DNA of 64,000 bases from NCBI RefSeq assembly GCF_016811995.1, contig NZ_CP069159.1, forward strand, positions 868,001 to 932,000. Reading direction: 5' to 3'. This DNA is from Citrobacter sp. R56. GTDB taxonomy: Bacteria; Pseudomonadota; Gammaproteobacteria; Enterobacterales; Enterobacteriaceae. A program made the position numbers and the translations under genes. The notes under the pieces were generated by a model, which saw nothing but the letters and a program-made list of their open reading frames with translations, had not been told where the DNA came from and did no database searches. Shown piece by piece: positions 21,542 to 33,673 of the stretch; the first letter of the stretch is position 1; every line of letters starts with the position of its first letter.

Positions 21542-21849
21542 ATCCGCAACGTGGTTTTAGCTTGCCGGAGGTGATGCTGGCGCTGCTTTTAATGGTGATG
21601 GTCGTTACCGCGCTGTCAGGTTATCAGCGCGAGTTAATGAACGGCTTTGCCGTCAAAAATCAGTATCAGCAGCTTTGGCGAAACGCCTGGCAGCAAACGG
21701 CGCTGCGTTCATTTTCACCGCCTGAGCACTGGCAGGTTAGCCGAATGCAGACAACCTCGGCGGGATGTGTCAGCATCAGGAGTAAACTTATTTCTCCCCT
21801 GGGCAGACAAGGCCAAATGACGCGCTTACATTGCCCAACAAGTCAGTAG
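21526..21849 (+). CDS. ppdC: Prepilin-peptidase-dependent protein C (pseudopilin)
   Basis: The 107-aa product has the leader [10 protein letters not shown] followed by [17 protein letters not shown], a good type IV prepilin processing site with Glu5. ATG 21526 was chosen because it puts the leader at normal length; the frame is open further upstream but that part overlaps ygdB without sense. It overlaps ygdB by 16 bp and ends 12 bp before recC, so it may be transcribed with recC. Confidence 0.92.
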   Translation: MSDALNPQRGFSLPEVMLALLLMVMVVTALSGYQRELMNGFAVKNQYQQLWRNAWQQTALRSFSPPEHWQVSRMQTTSAGCVSIRSKLISPLGRQGQMTRLHCPTSQ

Positions 21850-21861
21850 CCAGGAGTTTCT

Positions 21862-24800
21862 ATGTTAAGGGTCTACCACTCCAATCGACTGGATGTGCTG
21901 GAAGCGTTGATGGAATTTATCGTCGAGCGCGAGCGTCTGGACGATCCGTTTGAGCCGGAGATGATACTGGTGCAGAGCACCGGTATGGCGCAGTGGCTAC
22001 AGATGACCCTTTCACAGAAATTTGGCATTGCCGCCAATATTGATTTTCCACTGCCTGCGAGTTTTATCTGGGATATGTTCGTGCGCGTACTGCCGGAGAT
22101 CCCCAAAGAAAGCGCCTTTAGCAAGCAAAGCATGAGCTGGAAGTTGATGACCTTGCTGCCGCAACTGCTGCATCAGGATGACTTTACTTTATTGCGCCAC
22201 TACCTGATAGACGACACAGACAAACGCAAGCTGTTTCAGCTTTCTTCTCGCGCTGCAGACCTGTTTGACCAGTATCTGGTCTACCGTCCGGACTGGCTCA
22301 CGCACTGGGAGGCGGGGCGTCTGGTTGAGGGACTGGGAGAGGCCCAAATCTGGCAAGCGCCTCTGTGGAAGGCGCTGGTCGAGTACACAGAAGAACTGGG
22401 GCAACCCCGTTGGCATCGCGCCAATCTCTATCAGCGTTTTATTCAGACGCTGGAAAACGCAACAACCTGCCCGGCGGGATTACCCTCTCGCGTCTTTATT
22501 TGTGGTATTTCCGCGTTGCCGCCCGTTTATCTCCAGGCGTTACAGGCGCTGGGTAAACATATCGAAATCCACCTGTTGTTTACCAACCCTTGTCGCTACT
22601 ACTGGGGCGATATCAAAGACCCTGCGTATCTGGCAAAGCTGATGGCTCGCCAGCGTCGCCACAGTTTTGAAGACCGCCATTTGCCACTATTTCGCGACGG
22701 CCAAAACGCAGAGGGATTATTTAACAGTGACGGCGAACAGGATGTGGGAAACCCCCTGTTAGCGTCGTGGGGAAAACTGGGGCGGGATTATATTTATCTG
22801 CTTTCCGAGCTGGACAGCGCGCAGGAGCTGGATGCGTTCGTTGATATCACGCCGGACAATCTGCTGCATAACATTCAGTCAGATATCCTTGAGCTGGAAA
22901 GCAACGCGGTGGCTGGGGTGAATCTTGACGAGTATTCCCGTAGCGACAACAAACGACTGCTCGACCCGAACGACAACAGTGTGAGCTTTCACGTCTGCCA
23001 CAGTCCGCAACGAGAAGTTGAAATATTGCATGACCGACTGCTTACCATGCTGGAAGCAGACCCCACGCTGACGCCGCGAGACATTATTGTCATGGTGGCG
23101 GATATCGACAGCTACAGTCCGTTTATTCAGTCGGTGTTTGGCAGCGCACCTGCTGAACGCTATCTGCCTTATGCCATTTCGGATCGTCGCGCCCGTCAAT
23201 CGCACCCGGTTTTGCAGGCATTTATCAGTCTACTTTCGTTACCGGACAGTCGCTTTGTCTCTGAAGATGTACTGGCATTGCTGGATGTTCCTGTTCTGGC
23301 TGCCCGTTTTAACATCAATGAAGAAGGGTTGCGTTATCTTCGCCTGTGGGTCAATGAGTCGGGAATTCGTTGGGGTATTGATGATGACAACGTCCGTGAG
23401 TTAGCGCTACCCGCCACCGGCCAGCACACCTGGCAATTTGGTTTGACGCGCATGTTGCTGGGATACGCCATGGAAAGTGCGCAGGGAGAGTGGCAGTCAG
23501 TTCTTCCGTATGATGAATCCAGCGGTTTGATTGCCGAGCTGGTCGGGCATCTGGCCTCGTTGCTGATGCAGTTGAATATCTGGCGTCGGGAGCTGGCGCA
23601 GGAACGCCCTCTGGACGCCTGGCTGCCGATTTGCCGTAACATGCTGAATGATTTTTTCCTGCCAGACACTGAAACAGAAGCCGCAATGACGCTCATAGAG
23701 CAACAGTGGCAGGCGATGATTTCCGAGGGCGTCGGCGCTGAGTATGCCGAAGCGGTACCGCTGACGCTGCTACGCGATGAGCTGGCGCAACGATTAGATC
23801 AAGAACGCATCAGCCAGCGTTTTCTCGCCGGGCCGGTGAATATCTGTACGCTCATGCCTATGCGTTCTATTCCTTTCAAAGTGGTGTGCCTGCTCGGCAT
23901 GAACGACGGGGTATACCCCCGGCAGCTGGCGCCTCTTGGTTTTGATCTGATGAGCCAGAAACCGAAGCGCGGGGACCGCAGTCGCCGTGATGACGATCGC
24001 TACCTGTTTCTTGAAGCGCTGATCTCCGCGCAGCAGACGCTCTACATCAGCTACATTGGGCGTTCCATTCAGGATAACAGCGAACGATTCCCGTCAGTGC
24101 TGGTTCAGGAACTGATGGATTACATCGGCCAAAGTCACTATTTGCCGGGTGATGCGTTACTCACCTCTGATGAGAGCGAGGCGCGTGTAAAAGCGCACAT
24201 CGTCCATTTGCATACCCGTATGCCTTTTGATGCGCAAAACTATCTGCCTGGTGAGTGGCAAAGTTATGCCCGTGAGTGGTTGCCAGCGGCAAATCAGTCC
24301 GGGGAGGCGCATGCCAATTTTGTACAACCTATCCCCTTTGTCATGCCTGAAACACTCACACTGGAAGCGCTGCAGCGGTTCTGGGCGCATCCGGTGCGCG
24401 CGTTTTTCCAGATGCGCCTGCAGGTGAATTTTCGCTCCGAAGAGAGCGATATTCCTGAAACCGAGCCGTTCACCCTTGAGGGCTTAAGCCGTTACCAGCT
24501 CAATCAGCAGTTGCTTAACGCTCTTGTGCAGGAGGAGGATGCCGAACGCCTGTTTCGCCGATTCCGTGCTGCAGGAGATCTGCCCTATGGCGCTTTTGGT
24601 GAGATCCTATGGGATACGCAACATCAGGAAATGCAAGGGCTTGCGCAGAGAGTCATCGCCTGTCGCCAGCCATGTCAGAGCATGGAAATCGATCTCATCT
24701 GTAACGGCGTGCACCTGACCGGTTGGCTACCGCAAGTACAAGAGGATGGGTTGTTGCGCTGGCGTCCATCATTAATCAGCGTTGCTCAGGGGATGCAACT

Positions 24801-25230
24801 TTGGCTGGAACATCTTGTCTATTGTGCGTGCGGGGGAACCGGGGAGAGCCGTTTATTCCTGCGTAAAGAAGGGGAATGGCGTTTTCCGCCGATGGATGCC
24901 GGGCAGGCGCAGGGTTACCTGGCGCAGTTAATTGACGGTTATCGGGAAGGCATGTCTTCCCCGCTCTTTGTGCTACCTGAAAGCGGTGGCGCATGGATAA
25001 AAACTTGTTACGACGCGGCAAATGATGCCATGGTAGATGACGATGACACGCTGCAAAAAGCCCGGGCTAAGTTCCTGCAGGCGTACGAAGGCAACGTGAT
25101 GGTGCGTGGCGAAGGGGATGACATCTGGTATCAGCGCCTGTGGCGTCATCTGGAGTCAGACACCATGGAAACCATTATCCATACGTCGCAGCACTATTTA
25201 TTACCGCTATTTCGTTTTAATCAGTCTTGA
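21862..25230 (+). CDS. recC: Exodeoxyribonuclease V gamma subunit RecC
   Basis: RecC is the Chi-recognition and DNA-splitting subunit of the RecBCD helicase-nuclease, which processes double-strand breaks for homologous recombination. The 1122-aa product has E. coli length. It carries inactivated helicase-like domains, with CLLGMNDGVYPR and RDDDRYLFLEAL typical of RecC, and a C-terminal nuclease-like domain lacking catalytic residues. ptrA follows after a 178-bp gap. Confidence 0.97.
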   Translation: MLRVYHSNRLDVLEALMEFIVERERLDDPFEPEMILVQSTGMAQWLQMTLSQKFGIAANIDFPLPASFIWDMFVRVLPEIPKESAFSKQSMSWKLMTLLPQLLHQDDFTLLRHYLIDDTDKRKLFQLSSRAADLFDQYLVYRPDWLTHWEAGRLVEGLGEAQIWQAPLWKALVEYTEELGQPRWHRANLYQRFIQTLENATTCPAGLPSRVFICGISALPPVYLQALQALGKHIEIHLLFTNPCRYYWGDIKDPAYLAKLMARQRRHSFEDRHLPLFRDGQNAEGLFNSDGEQDVGNPLLASWGKLGRDYIYLLSELDSAQELDAFVDITPDNLLHNIQSDILELESNAVAGVNLDEYSRSDNKRLLDPNDNSVSFHVCHSPQREVEILHDRLLTMLEADPTLTPRDIIVMVADIDSYSPFIQSVFGSAPAERYLPYAISDRRARQSHPVLQAFISLLSLPDSRFVSEDVLALLDVPVLAARFNINEEGLRYLRLWVNESGIRWGIDDDNVRELALPATGQHTWQFGLTRMLLGYAMESAQGEWQSVLPYDESSGLIAELVGHLASLLMQLNIWRRELAQERPLDAWLPICRNMLNDFFLPDTETEAAMTLIEQQWQAMISEGVGAEYAEAVPLTLLRDELAQRLDQERISQRFLAGPVNICTLMPMRSIPFKVVCLLGMNDGVYPRQLAPLGFDLMSQKPKRGDRSRRDDDRYLFLEALISAQQTLYISYIGRSIQDNSERFPSVLVQELMDYIGQSHYLPGDALLTSDESEARVKAHIVHLHTRMPFDAQNYLPGEWQSYAREWLPAANQSGEAHANFVQPIPFVMPETLTLEALQRFWAHPVRAFFQMRLQVNFRSEESDIPETEPFTLEGLSRYQLNQQLLNALVQEEDAERLFRRFRAAGDLPYGAFGEILWDTQHQEMQGLAQRVIACRQPCQSMEIDLICNGVHLTGWLPQVQEDGLLRWRPSLISVAQGMQLWLEHLVYCACGGTGESRLFLRKEGEWRFPPMDAGQAQGYLAQLIDGYREGMSSPLFVLPESGGAWIKTCYDAANDAMVDDDDTLQKARAKFLQAYEGNVMVRGEGDDIWYQRLWRHLESDTMETIIHTSQHYLLPLFRFNQS

Positions 25231-25408
25231 TGATTGTATAAAAATTGCGCAATTGAGCGTCTTCTACTATCATGCGCTCTCTGTCACGGACTGATTTTTA
25301 CATAAAGAGAGGCTGACGGGTTCAGCACAAAGTCTTTGCCCTGTTCAATCAGACATCCTCGCGGTGTTGGGTACGAGCAGGAATGAAAGTTAATGATGAG
25401 GTTCGTGA

Positions 25409-28297
25409 ATGCCCCGCAGCACCTGGTTCAGAGCGTTATTTTTGTTTGTCGCCCTTTGGGCACCTTTAAGTCAGGCAGATACAGGTTGGCAGCCTTTGGC
25501 AGAAACCATCCGTAAAAGCGATAAAGACACCCGCCAGTATCAGGCCGTGCGCCTGGATAATGGCATGGTGGTCTTGCTGGTATCCGATCCGCAAGCCGTA
25601 AAGTCGCTTTCTGCATTAGTGGTCCCAGTGGGATCGCTGGAAGACCCACAAGCGCACCAGGGGCTGGCGCATTACCTTGAGCACATGAGTCTGATGGGCT
25701 CGAAAAAATATCCGCAGGCTGACAGTCTCTCTGAATACCTCAAGATGCACGGCGGCAGCCACAATGCCAGCACCGCACCTTATCGCACAGCTTTCTATCT
25801 GGAAGTTGAGAACGATGCGCTGGTGGGGGCGGTGGATCGTCTGGCCGATGCCATCGCAGCGCCCTTGCTTGATAAAAAATATGCCGAACGCGAACGCAAT
25901 GCCGTTAACGCTGAACTGACACTGGCGCGCACGCGAGATGGTATGCGTATGGCGCAAGTGAGTGCGGAAACCATAAACCCGGCGCACCCTGGCTCACGTT
26001 TTTCTGGCGGGAATCTGCAAACGTTAAGCGACAAACCCGGTCAGCCGGTGCTGCAGGCTTTGCAGGAATTTCATGAGAAATACTATTCAGCCAACCTGAT
26101 GAAGGCGGTGATTTATAGCAATAAACCGTTGCCAGAGCTGGCGCGTATTGCTGCCGATACCTACGGTCGGGTACCGAATAAAAATACCGTAAAACCGGAA
26201 ATCACGGTTCCGGTGGTCACTGACGCGCAAAAAGGGGTCATCATCCATTATGTGCCTGCGCTGCCGCGTAAAGTGCTGCGCGTCGAGTTTCGTATCGACA
26301 ACAACAGCGCTCAGTTCCGTAGCAAAACCGACGAACTGGTGACCTATCTGATTGGCAATCGTAGCCCAGGCACCCTCTCTGACTGGTTGCAAAAGCAAGG
26401 ACTGGTGGAAGGTATTCGTGCGGATTCCGATCCTGTCGTCAACGGTAACAGCGGTGTGCTGGCCATTTCAGCCACGCTTACCGACAAAGGTCTGGCGAAT
26501 CGTGATGAAGTTGTCGCGGCCATCTTTAGCTATCTCAATCTGTTACGCGAAAAAGGCGTGGATAAACGCTACTTTGATGAGCTGGCGCACGTCCTGGATC
26601 TCGACTTCCGTTATCCGTCCATCACGCGTGATATGGATTACGTGGAATGGCTGGCTGACACCATGATTCGCGTGCCCGTCGACCATACCCTGGATGCGGT
26701 TAACATCGCCGATCAGTATGACGCTGATGCGGTAAAAGCCCGTCTGGCGATGATGACGCCGCAGAATGCCCGCGTCTGGTACATCAGCCCGAATGAGCCA
26801 CATAACAAAACCGCCTACTTTGTTGATGCTCCTTATCAGGTCAACAAAATCGACGACAAAACCTTTGCCCAGTGGCAGCAAAAAGCGCAGGCGATTTCGC
26901 TCTCCCTGCCGGAGCTCAACCCCTACATTCCTGATGACTTCTCGTTGATTAAGAGCGAGAAGGAATATCCGCATCCGGAATTGATCATCGATAAACCGGA
27001 TTTACGCGTGGTGTATGCGCCGAGCCGTTACTTTGCCAGTGAGCCAAAAGCCGATGTGAGCGTGGTGCTGCGTAATCCAAAAGCCATGAACAGCGCCAGA
27101 AATCAGGTGATGTTTGCGCTGAATGATTATCTGGCAGGCATTGCGCTTGATCAGTTAAGTAATCAGGCTGCCGTGGGCGGGATAGGGTTTTCGACTAACG
27201 CCAATAATGGCTTGATGCTGAACGCCAATGGCTACACTCAGCGTTTGCCGCAGCTTTTCCAGGCGTTGCTGGAAGGCTACTTCAGCTACTCTGCAACGCA
27301 AGAGCAGCTGGAACAGGCGAAGTCCTGGTATGCGCAGATGATGGACTCAGCCGAGAAAGGTAAAGCCTACGATCAGGCCATTATGCCCGTGCAGATGATT
27401 TCTCAGGTGCCTTACTTCTCACGTGATGAACGCCGTAAGTTGTTGCCATCAATCACCCTGGAAGAGGTTATGGCGTACCGCGATGCGTTAAAAGTGGGTG
27501 CCCGTCCGGAGTTTCTGGTCATCGGCAACATGAGTGAAGCGCAGGCAAAAACCATGGCGCAGGATATCCAGAAACAGCTGGGTGCGAAGGGTTCAGAATG
27601 GTGTCGCAACAAAGATGTGCTGGTCGATAAAAAACAGTCGGTCATTTTTGAAAAAGCGGGCAGCAGTACGGACTCTGCGCTGGCGGCGGTGTTTGTACCT
27701 GCGGGATACGATGAACACACCAGTACCGCGTACAGCGCCATGTTGGGGCAAATCGTTCAGCCATGGTTCTATAACCAACTGCGTACCGAAGAGCAGTTGG
27801 GCTATGCGGTGTTTGCTTTTCCGATGAACGTAGGTCGCCAGTGGGGGATGGGTTTCCTGCTGCAAAGCAGCGACAAACAGCCGGCGTATCTCTGGGAACG
27901 CTATAAAGCCTTTTTCCCGAAGGCGGAAGCGAAGCTGCGGGCAATGAAACCAGCCGAATTTGCACAAATTCAGCAGGCGGTCATTACGCAAATGTTAGAA
28001 GCGCCGCAAACGCTGGGCGCAGAGGCTTCGCAGTTAAGCAAAGATTTCGATCGGGGTAATATGCACTTCGATTCGCGTGATAAAATCGTGGCTCAGATTA
28101 AACTGCTGACGCCGCAAAAACTTGCCGACTTCTTCCATCAGGCGGTGGTAGAGCCGCAAGGCATGGCGATACTGTCACAGATTTCCGGAAGCCAGAACGG
28201 GAAAGCAGAATATGCGACCCTGGAAGGCGGGAAAGTGTGGCAGACCGTCAGCGCGTTGCAGCAAACCTTGCCCCTGATGAGTGAAAAGAATGAATGA
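25409..28297 (+). CDS. ptrA: Protease III (pitrilysin)
   Basis: Pitrilysin is a periplasmic zinc metalloprotease that cuts peptides below about 7 kDa. The 962-aa precursor has a signal peptide (about residues 1-23, ending SQA). The inverted zinc motif is HYLEH, with His88, Glu91 and His92, and the distal glutamate lies in ERNAVNAEL. Four homologous domains of the insulysin fold fill the rest. As in E. coli the gene sits between recC and recB, and recB starts inside its end. Confidence 0.96.
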   Translation: MPRSTWFRALFLFVALWAPLSQADTGWQPLAETIRKSDKDTRQYQAVRLDNGMVVLLVSDPQAVKSLSALVVPVGSLEDPQAHQGLAHYLEHMSLMGSKKYPQADSLSEYLKMHGGSHNASTAPYRTAFYLEVENDALVGAVDRLADAIAAPLLDKKYAERERNAVNAELTLARTRDGMRMAQVSAETINPAHPGSRFSGGNLQTLSDKPGQPVLQALQEFHEKYYSANLMKAVIYSNKPLPELARIAADTYGRVPNKNTVKPEITVPVVTDAQKGVIIHYVPALPRKVLRVEFRIDNNSAQFRSKTDELVTYLIGNRSPGTLSDWLQKQGLVEGIRADSDPVVNGNSGVLAISATLTDKGLANRDEVVAAIFSYLNLLREKGVDKRYFDELAHVLDLDFRYPSITRDMDYVEWLADTMIRVPVDHTLDAVNIADQYDADAVKARLAMMTPQNARVWYISPNEPHNKTAYFVDAPYQVNKIDDKTFAQWQQKAQAISLSLPELNPYIPDDFSLIKSEKEYPHPELIIDKPDLRVVYAPSRYFASEPKADVSVVLRNPKAMNSARNQVMFALNDYLAGIALDQLSNQAAVGGIGFSTNANNGLMLNANGYTQRLPQLFQALLEGYFSYSATQEQLEQAKSWYAQMMDSAEKGKAYDQAIMPVQMISQVPYFSRDERRKLLPSITLEEVMAYRDALKVGARPEFLVIGNMSEAQAKTMAQDIQKQLGAKGSEWCRNKDVLVDKKQSVIFEKAGSSTDSALAAVFVPAGYDEHTSTAYSAMLGQIVQPWFYNQLRTEEQLGYAVFAFPMNVGRQWGMGFLLQSSDKQPAYLWERYKAFFPKAEAKLRAMKPAEFAQIQQAVITQMLEAPQTLGAEASQLSKDFDRGNMHFDSRDKIVAQIKLLTPQKLADFFHQAVVEPQGMAILSQISGSQNGKAEYATLEGGKVWQTVSALQQTLPLMSEKNE

Positions 28298-31200
28298 TGC
28301 TGAGTCTCTTGATCCTCTACGCTTGCCCCTCACGGGCGAGCGCCTGATTGAAGCGTCCGCAGGCACTGGCAAAACCTTTACTATCGCAGCGCTCTATCTG
28401 CGTCTGCTACTTGGACTGGGCGGTTCTGCCGCCTTTCCCCGTCCGTTAACCGTAGAAGAGTTATTGGTGGTGACCTTTACCGAGGCCGCCACCGAAGAGC
28501 TACGCGGTCGAATCCGCAGTAATATCCACGAATTGCGCATTGCCTGTCTGCGGGAATCGACCGATAACCCGCTCTATGCCCGCCTGTTAGACGAAATTAA
28601 CGATAAAAAGCAGGCCGCACAGTGGTTATTGTTGGCCGAACGGCAGATGGATGAAGCTGCGGTCTTCACCATTCACGGTTTTTGCCAGCGTATGCTGAGT
28701 CTTAACGCGTTTGAGTCGGGGATGTTATTCGAGCAACAGCTCATCGAAGACGAATCCCTCCTGCGTTATCAGGCCTGTGCGGATTTTTGGCGTCGTCACT
28801 GTTACCCACTCCCGCGTGAAATTGCCCAGGTTGTCTTTGAAACATGGAAAGGCCCGCAGGCGCTGCTGAAAGATATTGACCGCTATCTGCAGGGTGAAGC
28901 CCCGGTGATTAAAGCCCCTCCGTCAGACGAAGAGACGCTGGCATCGCGGCATGCGCAGATTCTGGCGCGAATCACCCGGATCAAACAGCAATGGTGCGAA
29001 GCGGTTGAGGAACTTGACGCGCTGATCGAATCGTCAGGTATCGATCGCAGAAAATTCAACCGTGGCAATCAGGCAAAATGGATCGAGAAGGTAACTGCAT
29101 GGGCGCAGGCAGAAACGCAGACTTATCAGTTGCCTGAAGCGTTGGAGAAATTCTCGCAGCGCTTTTTAGAAGAGCGAACCAAAGCGGGCGGCGTGACGCC
29201 TGAGCACGCACTGTTTGTGGCAATTGACGAACTCCTTGCAGAGCCGCTGACGATTCGGGATTTGGTTATCACCCGGGCGCTGGCGGAGATTCGGGAAACG
29301 GTCGCCCGGGAAAAGCAGCGTCGGGGAGAGTTAGGCTTCGATGACATGCTCAGCCGCCTTGATGCGGCGCTGCGAAGTGAAAGCGGCGAGGCGTTGGCGT
29401 CGGCCATTCGCGGTCGTTTTCCGGTAGCGATGATCGATGAATTTCAGGATACCGATCCGCAACAGTACCGTATTTTTCGCCGCATCTGGCAGCATCAGCC
29501 GGAGACGGCACTGTTGCTGATTGGCGATCCAAAACAGGCGATTTACGCATTCCGTGGCGCGGATATCTTCACCTACATGAAGGCGCGCAGCGAGGTGACG
29601 GCACACTATACGCTCGACACGAACTGGCGTTCTGCGCCTGGCATGGTCAACAGCGTCAATACGCTGTTTGCCCGGATGGACGATGCCTTCATGTTTCGTG
29701 AGATCCCGTTTACGCCGGTGAAGTCCGCCGATAAAAATCAGGCGCTGCAATTTGTGTTGAACGGTGAAACGCAACCCGCCATGCGCATGTGGTTAATGGA
29801 CGGTGAGAGTTGTGGCATTGGTGACTACCAAAGCACCATGGCGCACATTTGCGCCGCACAAATCCGTGACTGGCTGAAGGCGGGGCAATCGGGTCAGGCG
29901 CTGCTGAACAGCGGCAAAACCTCGCGACCCGTTCGCGCTTCGGATATCAGCGTACTGGTGCGCAGTCGTCAGGAAGCCGCCCAGATTCGTGATGCGCTGA
30001 CGCAACTGGATATCCCGTCTGTTTATCTCTCTAACCGCGACAGCGTTTTTGACACCCTTGAAGCGCAAGAGCTGTTGTGGGTTTTACAGGCGGTGATGAC
30101 GCCTGAGCGCGAAAACACGCTGCGCAGCGCGCTTGCCGCCTCGATGATGGGGTTAAATGCGCAGGACATCGATGCACTCAATAATAACGAGAACGCCTGG
30201 GACGCGGTTGTGGAGGAGTTTGATGGCTACCGTCAGATCTGGCGTAAACGCGGTGTGATGCCCATGCTGCGTGCGCTGATGTCGCAGAGAAATATTGCTG
30301 AAAACCTGCTGGCGACAGCGGGAGGCGAGCGCCGTCTCACCGATATTCTGCACATCAGCGAACTGTTGCAGGAAACGGGATCGCAACTGGAGAGCGAGCA
30401 TGCGCTGGTTCGCTGGCTTTCGCAGCATATTCTGGAACCCGATAGCAATGCCTCCAGTCAGCAAATGCGTCTGGAAAGCGATAAGCATTTGGTGCAAATC
30501 GTCACCATTCATAAATCGAAAGGGCTGGAGTATCCGCTGGTCTGGCTGCCCTTTATTAGCCATTTCCGTATTCAGGATCAGGCGTTTTATCACGATCGCC
30601 GCTCCTTTGAAGCGGTACTGGATCTCAGTGAAGCGGACGAGAGCATTGAACTGGCGGAAGCCGAACGGCTGGCGGAAGATCTCCGCTTGCTCTATGTTGC
30701 GCTGACCCGTTCCGTATGGCATTGCAGCCTCGGCGTTGCGCCGCTGGTGCGTCGCCGTAGTGACAAAAAAGGGGAGACGGATGTGCACCAAAGCGCACTG
30801 GGCCGTCTGCTGCAAAAAGGCGAACCGAAAGATGCCGCCGGGCTTCGCGCGTGCATTGAATCGTTGTGTGGTGAAGATATCGCCCTGCAAATGACGGGCG
30901 CACCGGACACCGAACGCTGGCAGGTGGCGCAAGCCGCCCGCGCCGAACTGAGCGCGAAAGTGTTACAACGCGCCCTGAGCGATAGCTGGCGGGTAACCAG
31001 TTATTCCGGCCTACAGCAGCGAGGCCACAGTGTTGCTCAGGACTTAATTCCTCGCCTTGATGTTGATGCCGCCGGTGTCGCTGAGGTGACGGTTGAGCCG
31101 GGGTTAACCCCACATCAGTTTCCACGCGGCGCATCGCCGGGCACCTTCCTGCACAGCTTGTTTGAAGATCTCGATTTTACTCAGCCTGTCGATGCCGCCT

Positions 31201-31829
31201 GGGTACAAGAGAAACTGACGCTGGGAGGGTTCGACGCACACTGGGAGCCGGTTCTGACAGCATGGCTGGAGGCCGTCTTACAGGCGCCGCTTAACGATAC
31301 GGGCGTGAGTCTGCGTCATCTCTCCGATCGCGACAAACAGGTAGAGATGGAGTTTTATCTGCCGATAACCCAGCCGCTGAATGCCAGCCAACTGGATGCG
31401 CTGATTCGCCAGTACGATCCGCTCTCTGCCGGGTGCCCGCCGCTGGACTTCATGCAGGTGCGCGGCATGTTGAAAGGATTTATTGACCTGGTGTTTCGCC
31501 ATGAAGGGCGTTACTACCTGCTCGATTACAAATCTAACTGGCTGGGTGAGGACAGTGCCGCCTACACCCAACAGGCGATGGCTTCGGCGATGCAGGCGCA
31601 CCGTTACGACCTGCAATATCAGTTGTATACGCTGGCCCTGCATCGGTATTTGCGCCATCGCATCGCGGACTACGACTACGAGCGCCATTTCGGCGGCGTT
31701 ATCTATCTCTTCCTGCGCGGCGTGGATAGCGAACAACCACAGCAAGGCATTTACGCGACCCGTCCGGATAGCGAATTAATCGCGCAGATGGACGAGATGT
31801 TTGCAGGCGCGGTACGGGAGGAGGCGTAA
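28290..31829 (+). CDS. recB: Exodeoxyribonuclease V beta subunit RecB
   Basis: RecB is the 3'-5' helicase and only nuclease of RecBCD and also loads RecA. The 1179-aa product has Walker A ASAGTGKT at 22-29, the UvrD-type motifs [14 protein letters not shown] and [17 protein letters not shown], and [20 protein letters not shown]-terminal PD-(D/E)XK nuclease domain contains GFIDLVF and [13 protein letters not shown] 28290 gives [14 protein letters not shown] and overlaps ptrA by 8 bp; an in-frame GTG at 28281 is an alternative. recD starts on the last base of its stop codon. Confidence 0.97.
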   Translation: MNDAESLDPLRLPLTGERLIEASAGTGKTFTIAALYLRLLLGLGGSAAFPRPLTVEELLVVTFTEAATEELRGRIRSNIHELRIACLRESTDNPLYARLLDEINDKKQAAQWLLLAERQMDEAAVFTIHGFCQRMLSLNAFESGMLFEQQLIEDESLLRYQACADFWRRHCYPLPREIAQVVFETWKGPQALLKDIDRYLQGEAPVIKAPPSDEETLASRHAQILARITRIKQQWCEAVEELDALIESSGIDRRKFNRGNQAKWIEKVTAWAQAETQTYQLPEALEKFSQRFLEERTKAGGVTPEHALFVAIDELLAEPLTIRDLVITRALAEIRETVAREKQRRGELGFDDMLSRLDAALRSESGEALASAIRGRFPVAMIDEFQDTDPQQYRIFRRIWQHQPETALLLIGDPKQAIYAFRGADIFTYMKARSEVTAHYTLDTNWRSAPGMVNSVNTLFARMDDAFMFREIPFTPVKSADKNQALQFVLNGETQPAMRMWLMDGESCGIGDYQSTMAHICAAQIRDWLKAGQSGQALLNSGKTSRPVRASDISVLVRSRQEAAQIRDALTQLDIPSVYLSNRDSVFDTLEAQELLWVLQAVMTPERENTLRSALAASMMGLNAQDIDALNNNENAWDAVVEEFDGYRQIWRKRGVMPMLRALMSQRNIAENLLATAGGERRLTDILHISELLQETGSQLESEHALVRWLSQHILEPDSNASSQQMRLESDKHLVQIVTIHKSKGLEYPLVWLPFISHFRIQDQAFYHDRRSFEAVLDLSEADESIELAEAERLAEDLRLLYVALTRSVWHCSLGVAPLVRRRSDKKGETDVHQSALGRLLQKGEPKDAAGLRACIESLCGEDIALQMTGAPDTERWQVAQAARAELSAKVLQRALSDSWRVTSYSGLQQRGHSVAQDLIPRLDVDAAGVAEVTVEPGLTPHQFPRGASPGTFLHSLFEDLDFTQPVDAAWVQEKLTLGGFDAHWEPVLTAWLEAVLQAPLNDTGVSLRHLSDRDKQVEMEFYLPITQPLNASQLDALIRQYDPLSAGCPPLDFMQVRGMLKGFIDLVFRHEGRYYLLDYKSNWLGEDSAAYTQQAMASAMQAHRYDLQYQLYTLALHRYLRHRIADYDYERHFGGVIYLFLRGVDSEQPQQGIYATRPDSELIAQMDEMFAGAVREEA

Positions 31830-33673
31830 TGACAATCCAGAAACGCTTACTGGATGCAGTAGAACAAAAACAGTTAAGACCGCTGGATGCGCAGTTTGCG
31901 CTGGCGGTTGCTGGCAATGACGATCCGGCAGTGACGCTGGCGGCGGCGTTGCTCAGTCGTGATGCGGGGGAAGGTCACGTCTGTCTGCCGCTTTCGCGGC
32001 TGGCCATCACGGAAGACACTCATCCGCTGTTGCTGACATGGCTCAAAGAAGCGCCAGATCGCATCGACTGGACGCAACGTCTGTTAACGTCTGCCGCGGT
32101 TAGCCGTGGCGAACAGCCAACGCCGCTCATTTTGCACGACGATCGCCTCTATCTGAACCGAATGTGGCGTAATGAACGTACGGTAGCGCGCTTTTTTAGC
32201 GAGGTGAATCAGGCGATTGAGCTGGATGAGCAGCAGCTAACCCAGACGCTTGATGCGCTTTTCCCTCCCACCGATGAAATCAACTGGCAAAAAGTGGCGG
32301 CTGCCGTGGCGTTGACCCGCCGTATCTCGGTGATTTCTGGCGGCCCGGGGACGGGCAAAACGACGACCGTAGCAAAGCTGCTGGCGGCGTTGATTCAGAT
32401 GGCCGACGGCGAACGCTGTCGTATCCGCCTGGCGGCGCCCACGGGCAAAGCGGCGGCGCGACTGACGGAATCGCTGGGGAAAGCATTACGTCAATTACCG
32501 CTTACCGATGAGCAAAAAAAACGGATCCCGGATGACGCCAGTACCCTGCATCGACTGTTAGGCGCGCAGCCTGGCAGTCAGCGTCTGCGTCACCATGCGG
32601 GCAACCCGCTGCATCTGGATGTGCTGGTGGTTGATGAAGCGTCAATGATCGACCTGCCGATGATGTCGCGCCTGATCGATGCGTTGCCGACGCACGGGCG
32701 GGTTATTTTTCTGGGCGATCGTGACCAGCTTGCATCCGTTGAGGCGGGCGCTGTGTTGGGGGATATCTGTGCCTGTGTGAAGGACGGCTTTACGCCTGCA
32801 CGTGCGCAACAGCTCAGTCGGCTTACCGGATGCCAGGTTTCGGCTGGAGCAGAAACAGAAGCCGCCGCTTCCCTGCGTGACAGCCTTTGTTTGCTGCAAA
32901 AAAGCTACCGTTTTGGCAGTGATTCCGGCATTGGCCAACTGGCTGCTGCCATTAATCGCGGCGATAAATCTGCAGTTAAGGCGGTCTTCCAGAAGGAATT
33001 TAGCGACATTGAAAAACGGACGCTGATGAGCCGTGAAGATTACGCAGCGATGCTGGATGAGGCAATGGCTGGGTATGGGCGGTATCTTGATCTGGTTCGG
33101 GCGGGGGCGGAACCCGATGCCATCATTCAGGCGTTCAATGATTACCAACTGCTGTGCGCGCTGCGCGAAGGGCCATTTGGCGTTAAAGGACTGAATGAAC
33201 GTATCGAACACGTGATGCGGGAAAAACGCAAAATTACCACGAATGCGCACTCCCGCTGGTATGAAGGGCGGCCGGTAATGATTGCGCGAAACGACAGCGC
33301 GTTGGGATTATTTAACGGCGATATCGGCATTGCGCTCGAACGCGGTCAGGGGCTGCGAGTCTGGTTTGCGATGCCGGACGGTGCCATTAAGTCTGTGCAG
33401 CCGAGCCGTCTACCGGAGCATGAAACGACCTGGGCGATGACGGTGCATAAATCTCAGGGCTCGGAGTTTGATCACGCGGCGCTTATTCTACCCACGCAGC
33501 GTACACCGGTTGTGACGCGCGAGCTGGTGTATACCGCGGTTACCCGCGCGCGGCGTCGCCTGTCGCTGTATACCGATGAACGGGTGTTGAGTGGCGCGAT
33601 AGCGACCCGTACCGAGCGCCGTAGCGGGCTGTCGTCCTTGTTTAACGAGGGTAATGCGCAGCAGGATTTGTAG
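31829..33673 (+). CDS. recD: Exodeoxyribonuclease V alpha subunit RecD
   Basis: RecD is the fast 5'-3' helicase of RecBCD. The 614-aa product has Walker A GGPGTGKT (171-178), [15 protein letters not shown] and the C-terminal [19 protein letters not shown] motif of superfamily 1B helicases. It is slightly longer than the E. coli protein (608 aa). Its ATG shares one base with the recB stop (TAATG), so translation is coupled. A Chi octamer lies in its coding strand at 32633. A tandem REP pair follows. Confidence 0.97.
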   Translation: MTIQKRLLDAVEQKQLRPLDAQFALAVAGNDDPAVTLAAALLSRDAGEGHVCLPLSRLAITEDTHPLLLTWLKEAPDRIDWTQRLLTSAAVSRGEQPTPLILHDDRLYLNRMWRNERTVARFFSEVNQAIELDEQQLTQTLDALFPPTDEINWQKVAAAVALTRRISVISGGPGTGKTTTVAKLLAALIQMADGERCRIRLAAPTGKAAARLTESLGKALRQLPLTDEQKKRIPDDASTLHRLLGAQPGSQRLRHHAGNPLHLDVLVVDEASMIDLPMMSRLIDALPTHGRVIFLGDRDQLASVEAGAVLGDICACVKDGFTPARAQQLSRLTGCQVSAGAETEAAASLRDSLCLLQKSYRFGSDSGIGQLAAAINRGDKSAVKAVFQKEFSDIEKRTLMSREDYAAMLDEAMAGYGRYLDLVRAGAEPDAIIQAFNDYQLLCALREGPFGVKGLNERIEHVMREKRKITTNAHSRWYEGRPVMIARNDSALGLFNGDIGIALERGQGLRVWFAMPDGAIKSVQPSRLPEHETTWAMTVHKSQGSEFDHAALILPTQRTPVVTRELVYTAVTRARRRLSLYTDERVLSGAIATRTERRSGLSSLFNEGNAQQDL

